Shown: positions 10,380 through 20,347, counted from the stretch's first letter. The stretch is 64,000 bases of DNA from Tateyamaria sp. ANG-S1 (GCF_000814025.1 NZ_JWLL01000001.1:62001-126000), one strand, 5' to 3'. Notes: generated from the sequence alone by a model not told the origin. A program made the numbers and translations.

Positions 10380-10865
10380 ATGGATGAGGCAACGGAATTT
10401 GTGTTGCGCGACATGATTGCGGGCGAGGCCGATGCACTGGGCCGGGTGATGTTTCGGGCGATCCGGGAGGGGCCGAGTGCATATACCGAGGCGCAGCGGG
10501 CCGCGTGGTGTGCCGCGCCCTATGCCGGGGATGCTTGGGCGGGCAAACTGGCGGCGCAGATCGTTGCGGTGGCTGAGGCGCAGGGCGCGCCGGTCGGATT
10601 TGTCACGCGAGCGGGGGCCTATGTCGACCTCGCCTTTGTCCTGCCGGAGTGGCAGGGGCGGGGGGTGTTTTCCGCGCTTTGCGCGCGGACAGAGGACGAT
10701 GCACGTGCGGCGGGGCTGCATCGTTTGTGGGTTCATGCTTCGCTGATGGCGCAGCCTGCATTTGCGGCGAAGGGTTTTGTCGTTGTGCAGCATGAACGTG
10801 ACGAGCGGTTCGGAGAATATCTGGACCGGGCCGAGATGGAGAAAGTCCTGATCGCGTGTGACTAG
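10380..10865 (+). CDS. GNAT family N-acetyltransferase
   Basis: A 161-residue single-domain GNAT protein. Motif A is in VLPEWQGRGVFSAL (Q-x-x-G-x-G/V loop) around residue 95, and the late strand AFAAKGFVVVQHE is typical. I chose the ATG at 10380 because the protein then begins right at the GNAT beta1 strand (EFVLRDMIAGEAD); the frame is open further upstream but that part overlaps the putative operator region and looks non-coding. The substrate is unknown. Confidence 0.82.
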   Translation: MDEATEFVLRDMIAGEADALGRVMFRAIREGPSAYTEAQRAAWCAAPYAGDAWAGKLAAQIVAVAEAQGAPVGFVTRAGAYVDLAFVLPEWQGRGVFSALCARTEDDARAAGLHRLWVHASLMAQPAFAAKGFVVVQHERDERFGEYLDRAEMEKVLIACD

Positions 10866-11025
10866 AGGGATTTGGTCGTGATCCGCCTCGCCGCCGTTGC
10901 TTCAACGTTTTGACTGGACCGGCTTGCGCGGCGGGTTTCGGGACGCCGCCGACGTTTGCTGCCGCCCATGCAAATGAGCGCTTGAGGCCGTGCCTGCGGG
11001 ATGCCGCGAACTGTCCGGATAGCCG

Positions 11026-11967
11026 CTATTCGGCTATCCCAGTCCGGTCATCCCAATCAATGTCCGGTTGCTGTCCGACAATACCGTGCGGGTTGTGATC
11101 GCCATCGTTGACGTAGTAGCCGTAGCGGATTTCCTGGAAATCCACTGTTTGCCGCACACCGGGCAGTTGAAAGATCCGGCGGGTGAAGCGCCATAGGTTC
11201 GGGTAGTCGACAAGCCGCCTGCGCGTGCAGCGAAAATGTGTGGCGTAGACCGTGTCAAACCGGACAAGCGTGGCGAAGAGCCTGATATCGGCGAGCGTCA
11301 GGTCATCCCCGAACAAGAAGGTCTGGGCGTTGAGCCTTGCCTCCAGCCCGTCCAGCGTCGAAAAAACGAGGTCGACCGCCTCATCATATTCATCCTGCCG
11401 TTGGGATTTTCCGGCGCGGTAGACTGCGTTCGACAGCCCGTCAAAGATATGCTGTGTCAGAGCGTCGATCTCATCCGCGAGGCTTTGGGGGCGCAACGCG
11501 ATCCTTGGGCTGATCGCATCGAAGGCCAGGATGATGTCTGCTGACGAGTTCGACAGGATCTTGTTGTCTGCTGCGTCCCACAAGACAGGAACGGTGGAGC
11601 GCCCGGTATAGTCGGACATCGTCGCGGTATAGAACTGGTGGACGTGTTGGAATTCCGACCGCCTTGGCAGCGGACCGCCGGGCAACAGGCCGTAGCCTTC
11701 CTTGCGTGGACCACCGGCCCACTGGATGCCGACCATCCCGGCCAAATCTGTGAGCGTAAGCGCGATGACGGCGGCGTGTGACCAGGGACAGCTGGCCGAT
11801 GCAATCAGAAAAAAACGGTTTTGCTGAGTGCCGATCTGTTCGAGCGTCTCACGGTCGATGGATGTCGGTATCGCGCTTTGTTCCCGACGGTACGTGCCCG
11901 AGATCATGGAGCGATCGGCGGTGTCGTCCCATACTCCATCAATCAACATGCCCATGCGTGCGATCAC
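11026..11967 (-). CDS. Glutathionyl-hydroquinone reductase-like (YqjG/Xi-class GST)
   Basis: A 313-residue protein of the Xi-class glutathione transferases (YqjG/ECM4/PcpF). The catalytic CPWSH motif is at about residues 59-63 within ASASCPWSHAAV, followed by a helical GST C-terminal domain with TLADIRLFATLVRFDTVY. The family reduces glutathionyl-(hydro)quinones in the cytoplasm. Several canonical residues vary, so the substrate could differ. It sits between two unrelated regulons, convergent with the upstream GNAT gene. The 245 bases between it and the LysR gene hold nothing I can identify. Confidence 0.85.
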   Translation of the reverse strand: MIARMGMLIDGVWDDTADRSMISGTYRREQSAIPTSIDRETLEQIGTQQNRFFLIASASCPWSHAAVIALTLTDLAGMVGIQWAGGPRKEGYGLLPGGPLPRRSEFQHVHQFYTATMSDYTGRSTVPVLWDAADNKILSNSSADIILAFDAISPRIALRPQSLADEIDALTQHIFDGLSNAVYRAGKSQRQDEYDEAVDLVFSTLDGLEARLNAQTFLFGDDLTLADIRLFATLVRFDTVYATHFRCTRRRLVDYPNLWRFTRRIFQLPGVRQTVDFQEIRYGYYVNDGDHNPHGIVGQQPDIDWDDRTGIAE

Positions 11968-12212
11968 CTCTGAATTCTGTAGGAGGATAGGAACGTGCCG
12001 ATCATATGGAAAGTGGCCGTTTGCGTATCCTTGGGCAAAGGCCCGCGATACCCGTGGTTTGCGTTCTCATTTGGGCGGTCTCTGACTTGCGCCGATACCG
12101 AAGCGGGCCAGTTCCCGATCCGCATCATGCGTGTCTGGTCGAAATGATCGTGCGGCGACGCGATGTTGAGCCCATCACAAAACGCCGGGTTGTGTCCGCC
12201 GCAGTTGAGGTG

Positions 12213-13118
12213 TCACACACCCAACTCTTCTTTGAGCCACGCGACAAGCTGATCTACTTTCGGATGTGGCTGGAGAGATGTGCCCCTGAACACCGATAGC
12301 TCTGTGGGGCGCTCGATCTTCTGGGTGCATGGTCTGACAAGCTTGCCTTCTGCAATCATCCCCTCGGTCGTTCTGCGCCATCCCAGTGCGATACCCTGAC
12401 CTGCGACGGCGGCCTGCAGGGCGAGGGGATAGCTGTCGAACGAGACATAGTGTGGCGGGTGTTCCAACTTGATGCCCAGGGTTTCAAACCAATCATCCCA
12501 AACCATCCAGTCCTGACGTGTGACTGCATGGACAAGAAGTGGGAACGAGGCAATCTGGTGCGGTAGGATCGGAAGCGTTTCCTTGCGGACCAGCGACGGG
12601 GCACAGACCGGAAAGATGTCGTCGGCTGCGGTGAAGGCCAGACGGGCTGAACCTGATGCACGGCCGGATGTCTGCATCGCAACATCGAATGCTTCTGGTG
12701 TCTCCGTAAGCGGATTCAGGCTGCTGACGACGCGCAATCCGACGCCGGGATGTCGTTGGTGAAATCCCGATAGGCGCGGCATGAGCCAGTAGAACGCCTC
12801 GCAAAGTTGGCAATGGAGGATCAGTTCATCTGATCGGCGGAGACCTTGCAAAGCGGCCAGTTCGGCTGTGATGTCTGAAATGGCCCCACTGACAACCCGT
12901 CCCAACCGGCGCCCGGCATCCGTCAGGAAGACCGCTCGATTGCGCCGTTCAAACAGAGTGAAGCCCAGTTCCCGTTCGAGCGCGGCAATCTGTTTGCTTA
13001 CGGCTGTCTGTGTCATCCCAAGCTCGGCTGCGGCCCGGGAAAAGCTTTCAAGGCGCGCGGCGGCCTCGAACGGTCTGAGACGATTTAACGGTAGCTGGGC
13101 CATCTGTCGGTTATCCAT
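12213..13118 (-). CDS. LysR family regulator (GcvA-like)
   Basis: A 301-residue LTTR with N-terminal HTH (LNRLRPFEAAARLESFSRAAAELGMTQTAVSKQIAALE), the layout of GcvA-type regulators. It is divergent from an EamA exporter at 13213 with a 94-bp AT-rich gap, the classic LysR/target arrangement, so the transporter is the likely target. An alternative start six codons in (Met6) is possible. Confidence 0.92.
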   Translation of the reverse strand: MDNRQMAQLPLNRLRPFEAAARLESFSRAAAELGMTQTAVSKQIAALERELGFTLFERRNRAVFLTDAGRRLGRVVSGAISDITAELAALQGLRRSDELILHCQLCEAFYWLMPRLSGFHQRHPGVGLRVVSSLNPLTETPEAFDVAMQTSGRASGSARLAFTAADDIFPVCAPSLVRKETLPILPHQIASFPLLVHAVTRQDWMVWDDWFETLGIKLEHPPHYVSFDSYPLALQAAVAGQGIALGWRRTTEGMIAEGKLVRPCTQKIERPTELSVFRGTSLQPHPKVDQLVAWLKEELGV

Positions 13119-13212
13119 TCCATTGGCTCATGCAAATTGGTCAAGAATTCGTTTTTTATCCCATGAGATACATGATTTTTCTGCATCACCGAAGCCATCA
13201 TCGGAGATCGCA

Positions 13213-14109
13213 GTGAGATCGCCAGCCCCAGCATATCAGTCTCAGATCGCCGTTCTCGCCATCATCACTTCGGTTGCGGCACTTTCGTTGGGTGACGCTG
13301 TGATCAAGGCAAAGGGATTGTCACTGCCGCTTTGGCAGATGTTCCTGCTTCGCTCGTCCATGGTTGTGCCCGTTCTGTGGTGGCTCGCGCGTCGCTATGG
13401 TCGGATTTCGTGGGGCAATATCGGTTGGGCGTTGCTGCGTAGCGCGCTGCTGTTTGTGATGTGGCTCAGCTATTACTCGGCACTGCCGCTCATGCCGTTG
13501 TCGTTCGCGGCGGCGGCATACTACACGGGCCCTTTGTTCATTGTGGCGCTCGCCGCTGCAGTTGGCCGGACATGGCCGTCTATCCGCGCGATCATCGCCA
13601 TCGCGGCGGGTTTCGCAGGCGTGCTGTTTGTCATTCAGCCTGATGCGTCTGGTGTGGCACTTGGGGCGCTGCTTCCTGTCGCGGCTGCGTGTCTTTATGC
13701 CTGCGCGATGGTGCTCACCTCTGCCAAGTGTCGGCATGATGATCCGTTCGTACTCGCGCTGGTGTTGAACGCCACTTTCGTTCTTGGCGGGGCCGGGCTT
13801 GGTTTGTTTTCCGGGCAGGACGGCTCCTTTGTCTTTGGCCCTTGGCAAACGGTAGACCTTGGGGTGCTGGCGACGGTCGCGGCGCTGGCCATCCTGATCT
13901 GTATTGGGAGCGTCGGCGCTGCCATCGCTTATCAGAAGGGGCCACCCAACACGGTTGCCGCTTTCGATTACAGCTACCTGCTCTTTAGCCTGATCTGGGG
14001 CGGTTTGTTTTTCGCAGAGTGGCCGGACGTGGTCGGTTTGTTTGGCATTGCGATCATCGCGGCTGCCGGTTTTCTGGCGCTTCCGGCCAAGCGAGACCGG
14101 CAGGAATAG
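13213..14109 (+). CDS. EamA/DMT-family transporter
   Basis: A 298-residue inner-membrane protein with about ten predicted helices and two EamA repeats. The start is GTG, with GGAG six bases upstream (13203-13206); the open frame upstream overlaps the divergent LysR gene and is not translated. DMT/EamA proteins mostly export amino acids or metabolites; the substrate is unknown. It is probably controlled by the divergent LysR regulator. It converges on a second EamA gene 14 bases away. Confidence 0.9.
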   Translation: MRSPAPAYQSQIAVLAIITSVAALSLGDAVIKAKGLSLPLWQMFLLRSSMVVPVLWWLARRYGRISWGNIGWALLRSALLFVMWLSYYSALPLMPLSFAAAAYYTGPLFIVALAAAVGRTWPSIRAIIAIAAGFAGVLFVIQPDASGVALGALLPVAAACLYACAMVLTSAKCRHDDPFVLALVLNATFVLGGAGLGLFSGQDGSFVFGPWQTVDLGVLATVAALAILICIGSVGAAIAYQKGPPNTVAAFDYSYLLFSLIWGGLFFAEWPDVVGLFGIAIIAAAGFLALPAKRDRQE

Positions 14110-14123
14110 TCAGGCAAAGCCCG

Positions 14124-15074
14124 CTATCTGCGCGCTGTCGCAACGGTTGCAGGGTGCATAGCCAGCCATCCCGCGCCTGCGATCATCACCAGACCCAGCG
14201 CGCTTGCCATGCCCGGAACGACCTGAAAGACCAGAATGTCCCACGCCACCGCAAAGACCAGATAGCTGTATTCAAAGGTCGCAACAGTGGTGGGTTGGGC
14301 GGCCTTGTATGCGCCCGCGATGCTAAGCCCGATGGCGACCGTCAGAACGGCAAGAATGCACAGGATGCCCCAATCTTGCTGTGACACCGGCTGCCAGCGC
14401 CCAAGCAGATAGGGGTAGGCGGCGACAAGCGCCTGATCCGGCTGCCACAAGAGCACGCCCAGACTGGCCAGCAGCCCGCCTGCCATAATGGCCAGCTTGA
14501 GGGACAGGGCGAGCGTTACGGTGGACACGTCCCGGCATTTCAAGCGCGTGATCACATGCGCCATGGCATAGAACCCGGCCCCTACAACCGGTGGGAGCGC
14601 CCAGATCGAGAACGCCTCCGTCCCCGGTTGCAGAAGAAACAGCACACCGGCAAATCCGATGGCAACGGCGATCCATCCACGAAAGCCAACGGGCTCTGCG
14701 CTGAAATAGGCCGCCAGCAAGACAACGAAAATCGGTGCGGTATAGGCCCCGGCCCCCAGCACGGCGAGGCTTGCGAACGGGATCGAGCCGTAAAACGCCA
14801 GAAAAAACAGCGTCATGAGGGCGGATCGCAGCAGCACCCAACGCGACAGCGCCTGTGCCCACAGACCCCGCTGCACATGGTGCACCGCCGCGAGCACCAT
14901 CAAAAGCAGGATGGCCAGCATCGCGCGCAGCACAAAGATCTGGCCAAGCGGCAGCGCGCTGCTGAACAACTTGAAAATCACGTCCTGCACCGATGTGATC
15001 AACATCGCGCCCACGATCATGATCAGCCCGCGCGACACGCCGGGTGACAGGGTTGCCGATGCGCTCAAACTCAT
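14124..15074 (-). CDS. EamA/DMT-family transporter
   Basis: A 316-residue ten-helix DMT permease (MIVGAMLITSVQDVIFKLFSSALPLGQ as first helix). It resembles the adjacent convergent EamA gene in the second repeat (ATFEYSYLVFAV here versus AAFDYSYLLFSL there), so the two may be anciently duplicated paralogues in a mirrored LysR-EamA-EamA-LysR block. It is divergent from the LysR gene at 15181 across 106 bp. Confidence 0.9.
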   Translation of the reverse strand: MSLSASATLSPGVSRGLIMIVGAMLITSVQDVIFKLFSSALPLGQIFVLRAMLAILLLMVLAAVHHVQRGLWAQALSRWVLLRSALMTLFFLAFYGSIPFASLAVLGAGAYTAPIFVVLLAAYFSAEPVGFRGWIAVAIGFAGVLFLLQPGTEAFSIWALPPVVGAGFYAMAHVITRLKCRDVSTVTLALSLKLAIMAGGLLASLGVLLWQPDQALVAAYPYLLGRWQPVSQQDWGILCILAVLTVAIGLSIAGAYKAAQPTTVATFEYSYLVFAVAWDILVFQVVPGMASALGLVMIAGAGWLAMHPATVATARR

Positions 15075-15180
15075 GGTGGTCCCCCGACGGTTGCTGATGA
15101 TGCCGGTGACTGAGGTAACGGCGCGGGAATTGATTGATAATTCCTTGGAAATTGACGTTAGAGTTTGGTAAAATTAAACA

Positions 15181-16080
15181 ATGAAGCGCGCACCCATTCA
15201 CGGAATCGAAGTCTTTCTGGCCATTGTGCGCGAGGGATCGTTGCGGGCTGCCGCCACATCGCTGGGCATCGGGGCCCCTGCGGTCAGCCTTCAACTCAAG
15301 GCGTTGGAAGACAGGATGGGCGTTGGCCTTCTGCACCGGTCAACACGGCGCATCGAGCTGACGGATGCGGGCCGCGTTCTGTTCGAAAACGCGGAACCCG
15401 CCTACCGCGATCTTCTTGAGGCCGCCGCCCGCACCCAAGAGGCTGGCGCCGCACCCCACGGGACGTTGAAGCTCAGTGTCTCGCGCGGGGCTTACATCGC
15501 AGCCCTTGAACCCCACATGGCCGGGTTCCTTGCCGAGCATCCCGGTATCAATCTCGACATCTCTTTTGATGAACGTCTGGTCGATGTCATCGGTGAAGGG
15601 GTTCATGCCGGGATCCGCCAGGGCGATATCCTCGCCCCCGACATGATTGCCGTGCGCCTGACGCCCCCGCTGACGCCCGCCTATTTCGCGGCGCCGTCCT
15701 ACCTCAAGGTCCACGGCAGGCCGGAAACGCTGCGCGACCTGCTGACCCATCAGTGCATTCGCTACCGGTTTCCGACAACCGGGCGGCTGGACTATTGGCA
15801 CATCATCGAAGAAGGGCGAGAGACGCGCATTGACCCGCCTGCGCGGCTTGTCTTTGATCAGGTCGATGGGGTCATCCGGGCGGCGCAGGGCGGTCACGGG
15901 ATCGGCTGGGCCCTGCGCAGCAGCATTCAGGACCAGATCGACAGCGGCGCGCTGGAGACCGTGCTGGATGAACACGTCCGCGATCTGCCGCCCTACTATC
16001 TGTACTATCCGGAAAACAACAAAAGGATCGCGTGCCTGCGCCAGTTCATCGCGTTCCTGATGTCAGCGCGGTCCGTTTAG
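15181..16080 (+). CDS. LysR family transcriptional regulator
   Basis: A 299-residue LTTR of the short CrgA/DmlR-like class: HTH at residues 6-65 (GIEVFLAIVREGSLRAAATSLGIGAPAVS) and an effector domain with DISFDERLVDVIGEGVHAGIRQGDI. It is divergent from the EamA gene at 14124, whose expression it probably controls. The intervening gap is AT rich (gagtttggtaaaattaaaca just before the ATG). Confidence 0.93.
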   Translation: MKRAPIHGIEVFLAIVREGSLRAAATSLGIGAPAVSLQLKALEDRMGVGLLHRSTRRIELTDAGRVLFENAEPAYRDLLEAAARTQEAGAAPHGTLKLSVSRGAYIAALEPHMAGFLAEHPGINLDISFDERLVDVIGEGVHAGIRQGDILAPDMIAVRLTPPLTPAYFAAPSYLKVHGRPETLRDLLTHQCIRYRFPTTGRLDYWHIIEEGRETRIDPPARLVFDQVDGVIRAAQGGHGIGWALRSSIQDQIDSGALETVLDEHVRDLPPYYLYYPENNKRIACLRQFIAFLMSARSV

Positions 16081-16114
16081 GCCCCTGCGCATGGGTCACA
16101 TGCGATCTGACACG

Positions 16115-17089
16115 TCATTCTCTGCTGCGAAAATCCAGCAGTGGTTTCAATGCCCCCGGCTGCTCTACCTGTTGCAGCGCGTCCTGCCATTGCGTGACGG
16201 GAAAGACCGTCACCTCTGGCCAGTCCATTCCTGCAAGCAGGGGCCAGATGTCCTTGAACGCCTGTGCCATGCCGTCCGGGGCCACAGACCCCAGATGGTC
16301 CCGCAGGTGAAACCGTTTGTATGAGGCCCGAGGCGCGCCGGTGAATAACACAGGCTGCCCGGTCAACAGACCATAGCCCACGAATGTCGCACCCGACGGC
16401 ATCAGGTCAAGAATGCGCGACGCCACCGTGCCACCCAAAGCGTCAAAGGTCAGGTCAGCCGCCTGCGCGATCTTGGCAATACGCGTGTTGTCTGCTTGGG
16501 CAACCGGCTCGATCCCAAGCGCCCGCAACCGCGGCACGCGGCAGTCAGAGCGGTAGAGACCAACGACCCGCGTCGCGCCCTGCACACGCGCCAGATGGCC
16601 CAGCATGTCGGCACAGCTTGATCCCGCCCCGCTGAGCACCACCGTCTTGCCGCGCACGGGCCACAGGCGCAGCATCGTGATGGCGGCAAGCGGATTGATG
16701 TAGGCGCGCGCCGCGATCACGTCGGGTACGTCCGGTGGCACCTCCACCGCGTCACCAGCGGGACAGTCCACATGCGTCTGCCACGTGCCTTCGCCGCGCA
16801 GGGGCAGGACACGCTTGCCCAGCATATGCGCATGATCGGGATGGGCGGCGACCACGCGCCCGACGCCCTCATATCCTGCCACCGCTGGCAGTACGATACG
16901 CTGTGCATAGGCACCGGTGATCGGGATCAGGTCGGAGGGGTTCACGGGTGCCAGCGTCATCGCGACCCTCACCTGTCCGGTGGGCAAAGGGGGCAGGTCG
17001 GTCTTAACCCATGCGAGGGCGGACGCAGGCGCGCCAAATGTGCGGTAGACAAAGGAGCGGCGATGCTGTGCCTGATTGCTTAACGACAT
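16115..17089 (-). CDS. Zinc-independent MDR oxidoreductase (quinone/enoyl reductase type)
   Basis: A 325-residue medium-chain dehydrogenase/reductase. The N-terminal GroES-like domain carries VAGYEGVGRV but lacks the zinc-ligand cysteines of alcohol dehydrogenases, and the Rossmann domain has a VVLSGAGSSCADMLGHLAR nucleotide loop. It resembles quinone oxidoreductases and trans-2-enoyl-CoA reductases (MECR). NADPH is the expected cofactor. I start it at the ATG 17089, eight bases after AAGGGA, because the open frame upstream has no family similarity. Confidence 0.85.
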   Translation of the reverse strand: MSLSNQAQHRRSFVYRTFGAPASALAWVKTDLPPLPTGQVRVAMTLAPVNPSDLIPITGAYAQRIVLPAVAGYEGVGRVVAAHPDHAHMLGKRVLPLRGEGTWQTHVDCPAGDAVEVPPDVPDVIAARAYINPLAAITMLRLWPVRGKTVVLSGAGSSCADMLGHLARVQGATRVVGLYRSDCRVPRLRALGIEPVAQADNTRIAKIAQAADLTFDALGGTVASRILDLMPSGATFVGYGLLTGQPVLFTGAPRASYKRFHLRDHLGSVAPDGMAQAFKDIWPLLAGMDWPEVTVFPVTQWQDALQQVEQPGALKPLLDFRSRE

Positions 17090-17212
17090 CGAAGGTCCCT
17101 TTTCATCCGGTGCGCTTGGGGTGTAGCCGCGCCGGGTCAATGTCCCAATACCCCTCGGACACATCTGCATCAGGGGGGGGAGGGGCCGCGATCCCACAGC
17201 ATGCGCTAAGGA

Positions 17213-18271
17213 TCAGAGATTGAGGAACCGGGCGATCACCTCGATCGACGCCTCGTGGGCTGTGGTGCGATCCCATCCGTCGGGGTCGTCGCACATCGGG
17301 TCTTCCCCCTCTTCTATCAACATCTGCGCTGCGTTTTCCTTGCAGATGGCCAGGAACGAGTAGTGACGGGCATTCGGGATCACGTCGTGTTGGACGTTTG
17401 GCAACATCTCGACCAATCCGCTGCCCTCTGCGCGGACATCAGTGGTGAATCAGGGGAAACCATCGCCCAAAGTCACGAGTTGCACCGGTGCATCAACTTG
17501 AGCCGCACTGTCAGCAACCACGGCATATGTGTATCCGGGATCGACGGTGACGATACGTGTGAACCGTGGGTCTGACATATCCGACGAGAAGGCGGTTGGC
17601 AGACTGTCGAAATCGACGCCGCCACGCATCAGGAACAGACAATCCTGCGCGGCTTCGCCGAATTCCTCGCAATAGTCACGATAGGCGGCGGGATCGAGGC
17701 GGATACCGGCAATGCCCAGCACCGTGGACCCGCCGAGCGAAAAACCCAGTGCGGCGATCTGGTCCGTGTCAATACGGCTGGCGAAGTAGGGGTCCGCAAG
17801 GACATGGTCCAATGCGACGCTCAGATCAGCAGCGCGTTCTGAAAGACGGACGGTTTTGCGCGGAGAACTGTCGCCGGTTGTTGTGCCCGGATGGTTCATC
17901 ACCAGCACATGGGCCCCCCGCTCTGCCAAATCCGCAGCCAGCCAGGCGGTGCCATCATTGCTGCTGCCGGACCCATGCGAGATGACGATCAGAGGCGGCT
18001 TTTCATCCGGCAGAGCGGCCCCGATATAGGCCTGGGTTGCCTCAAACACGAGGCTGGTCCCGATCTCTGCGACATAGGTTTTGCGCCCGATAGGGGACCA
18101 AAGACCCGCTGCAATCGGGCCTGATCCGTGAGCTGCATTCGTATCATGTGCTTTGCCGGGCCAGATTGCGATCTCGTTCCGGCCCAGACTGCGCGCCATG
18201 ACCTGCGCGTGGACCTGTGTGGTCAGGGACACGTTCGGAAACCCGGCGGCGAAAGCGTCCATCCGGGGCAT
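17213..18271 (-). pseudogene. Alpha/beta hydrolase (dienelactone-hydrolase-like), broken by in-frame TGA
   Basis: The first part (to 17450) carries the oxyanion/strand motif VISHGSGSSNDG and the nucleophile elbow GFSLGGS, then meets TGA at 17452-17450. The same frame reopens at once and encodes the expected C-terminal part, including NARHYSFL and the candidate catalytic His in TTAHEAS, ending at 17213. No frame change occurs, so this is a nonsense mutation in a single gene of about 350 codons. The N-terminus is also abnormal: no signal peptide, and it runs straight out of a LysR remnant. The catalytic His would be lost from the truncated product. Selenocysteine is unlikely because the family has none at this site. 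Confidence 0.75.
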
Positions 18272-18295
18272 CGTCAATGATCGCGAGGCCCTCTT

Positions 18296-18508
18296 TCACT
18301 GTTGAATGGCAGCGCTTACCGTCCGGCGTGAGAGATACGCCGCGCGGCCCCGCACGAGCAGAACCAGGCCCAGTTCAATTTCGAGTTGCTTGATCCGCTG
18401 AGAGACCGCGCCCCGCGAAAGGTTCAGTTCCTCAGCCGGGCGTTGCAGGTTCCCATATGAGGCGACCACAGAGAACACCCGGAGTGCATTCAGGTTCACG
18501 TTCTTCAT
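18296..18508 (-). pseudogene. LysR regulator remnant (HTH only, frameshifted)
   Basis: Only the 53-residue winged HTH is intact (LNALRVFSVVASYGNLQRPAEELNLSRGAVSQR). At about 18350 the frame is lost, apparently by a one-base deletion: the next frame continues with the expected LTTR sequence (PRGVSLTPDGKR, then EGLAIIDDA) for about 30 codons to near 18262. There the LysR similarity stops and the hydrolase fragment follows. A normal LTTR has about 300 residues, so roughly 200 codons are missing. It marks a deletion junction between regulator and hydrolase. Confidence 0.75.
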
Positions 18509-18631
18509 TCGATGCCTGCGAGGCGATCGTTTTTCTAAACGCTGATTGGATCAATCTGCTTTGTCAATTTGGTACAGGCGGTCGATAAAGGAGAGAAAAC
18601 AGCACCCAGCAACAGCGACGAGAGACCGGAG

Positions 18632-19627
18632 ATGACCCAGACAGTCCGCCGAGCGACACCAGACGACATGCCGCGATTGGTCGAGCTTCTCATGCTGGAT
18701 GCGTTGGAACGCCATGCAGAGGACGCCATTCTCTGGAAGATTGCTGACGATGCGGCCGTCCAGATCGAAAAGGCGCTAGAGTTTGCGCTGACGGCCGATG
18801 CGCAACCCTTCCAACAGTTTTGGCACGTCGCGGAGGATGGGGGTAAGATCACGGGTGTCATTCATGCGATGATGTTGCCAGTGCCGCCTATCTATGCGGG
18901 CGCGTTCGGCGAGCCGGGGCTGATTTTGCCGGATTCTTTCGTTGTCGCTGATGCACCAGGTGGAACGGCTGAAGGCCTGTTGGCCGCAGCTGAGCGCGCC
19001 CTTGACGAAGCAGGTGCCCGGATCAAGCTGGCATCCTATGTTGCGGGTGACGTCTGGCGAACTGCGTTCGAGGCAAACGGGTATGAACCTCTTACGCTTT
19101 ATCTGTCGCGCAGCGATCTTGGAGACCAGGGGATCCCCGATGGTATTCGGCAAGCCACGGAAGCCGATGTTCCAGGTATTGTTGCGCGCAGCGCCGAGAA
19201 CCGTCAGGTTCTTTTTGGCATAGACCCGTTCTGGGAAATCCATCCCGAAGCTGATCCACGGTTTGCTGCCTGGATGATGCGGAGCCTGACACTTCGGGAT
19301 CGCGACATGATGGTTATGGGTCCACCAGATGATCTTGCAGGTTACGTTATCGCGCAGCCGGCCTCGCGCCTGCACTTTCCAGCTGCCCATGACATTGCGG
19401 GGACAGGTGTGATTGACGATTACTATCATCCCGAGCTGGCGAACCCTGTGGCACTTGACCAAGGCAGTGAGGGGGCGAATGCGCTGTTGCGTGCGGCTGA
19501 GGCGGCGTTCGCCAACCGTGGAATGGGAGCCACCTTTGTCGTCTGTCCGGCGGGATGGACGTCGAAGGTCGCGTTGCTGGAGGCCGCTGGCTACCAAACC
19601 GCAATGGTCTGGTCGCGTAAGCGGTAG
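18632..19627 (+). CDS. GNAT family protein with two acetyltransferase-like lobes
   Basis: A 331-residue protein that starts with the GNAT-typical VRRATPDDMPRLVELL and has a second similar segment, IRQATEADVPGIVARSAENR, near residue 175, suggesting tandem GNAT lobes. The second lobe ends with GWTSKVALLEAAGYQTAMVW, the GNAT late-strand pattern. The substrate is unknown. The ATG at 18632 is preferred over an upstream in-frame TTG. It is divergent from the decayed LysR remnant; the gap contains the sequence ggatcaatctgctttgtcaa but no clear promoter. Confidence 0.75.
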   Translation: MTQTVRRATPDDMPRLVELLMLDALERHAEDAILWKIADDAAVQIEKALEFALTADAQPFQQFWHVAEDGGKITGVIHAMMLPVPPIYAGAFGEPGLILPDSFVVADAPGGTAEGLLAAAERALDEAGARIKLASYVAGDVWRTAFEANGYEPLTLYLSRSDLGDQGIPDGIRQATEADVPGIVARSAENRQVLFGIDPFWEIHPEADPRFAAWMMRSLTLRDRDMMVMGPPDDLAGYVIAQPASRLHFPAAHDIAGTGVIDDYYHPELANPVALDQGSEGANALLRAAEAAFANRGMGATFVVCPAGWTSKVALLEAAGYQTAMVWSRKR

Positions 19628-19864
19628 CTCCGCAAAGCTGCCATTGCGACCGTGTGCAGCATCTGTCCGTGCCGACCTTTTCATACGCTTTTTAATCTCG
19701 CCTCCTGTGCTTTGCGCCCTTCATCCAAGCGTAGTTTTGCGGCGCAGCCAGTGGTACCTTCATCTATATAGCCAACCTCGCGCCCACCACCGAAACCAAA
19801 CATTCTCTTCACATCGTGGGGAGAATGGTGTTTTCCGACGGCGGAACTGCCGGAGATACCCAAG

Positions 19865-20347
19865 ATGACCCCCGAAGAAATTGAAAAGCTGCCCTATCGC
19901 AAGAATGTGGGCGTGATGGTGATGAACGGGGATGGCCTTGTCTGGGTGGGTCAGCGCAAGGACCGGTTCAAGGATGCCTGGCAGATGCCGCAGGGGGGCG
20001 TCGACAAGGGCGAGGATGCGCAGGCGGCGGCCTTGCGCGAGTTGGAGGAGGAGACCTCCATTTCCCCGGCTTTGGTCGATGTGGTGGCTGAAACCGCCGA
20101 TTGGCTGCCCTATGAGTTGCCCCATGACCTGATCCCGCAGCTTTGGAAGGGCAAGTATCGGGGGCAGAAGCAGAAGTGGTTTTTGCTGCGCTTCAACGGG
20201 TCGGACGCGCAGATTGATCTGGAGACGGCGCACCCGGAGTTTTCAGCGTGGAAGTGGATGAGCCCGGCGGAGTTGCCGGAGGCCATCGTGCCGTTCAAGC
20301 GCGATGTCTACGTGCGCGTGCTTGAGGAATTCGCGCCGCATCTGTGA
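19865..20347 (+). CDS. rppH: RNA pyrophosphohydrolase RppH (Nudix)
   Basis: A 160-residue Nudix hydrolase. The Nudix box [17 protein letters not shown] followed by EEETSI fits G-x5-E-x7-R-E-U-x-E-E-x-G-U, with Thr-Ser replacing the last Gly region, as is usual in alphaproteobacterial RppH. The [20 protein letters not shown] start and the W-Q-M-P-Q-G segment are diagnostic of the RppH/Ap4A pyrophosphatase group. It removes pyrophosphate from 5'-triphosphate mRNA to start decay. The 237 bases upstream hold no gene I can see. Confidence 0.93.
   Translation: MTPEEIEKLPYRKNVGVMVMNGDGLVWVGQRKDRFKDAWQMPQGGVDKGEDAQAAALRELEEETSISPALVDVVAETADWLPYELPHDLIPQLWKGKYRGQKQKWFLLRFNGSDAQIDLETAHPEFSAWKWMSPAELPEAIVPFKRDVYVRVLEEFAPHL

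Noticed and set aside
12868-13212. N-terminal extension of the EamA transporter
   Set aside because: It overlaps the divergent LysR gene and precedes a GTG with good GGAG spacing.
17450-17452. Selenocysteine or programmed readthrough at TGA
   Set aside because: The hydrolase family is not known for Sec at this site, no SECIS-like hairpin was seen just downstream and the adjacent LysR is also decayed; nonsense mutation is simpler.
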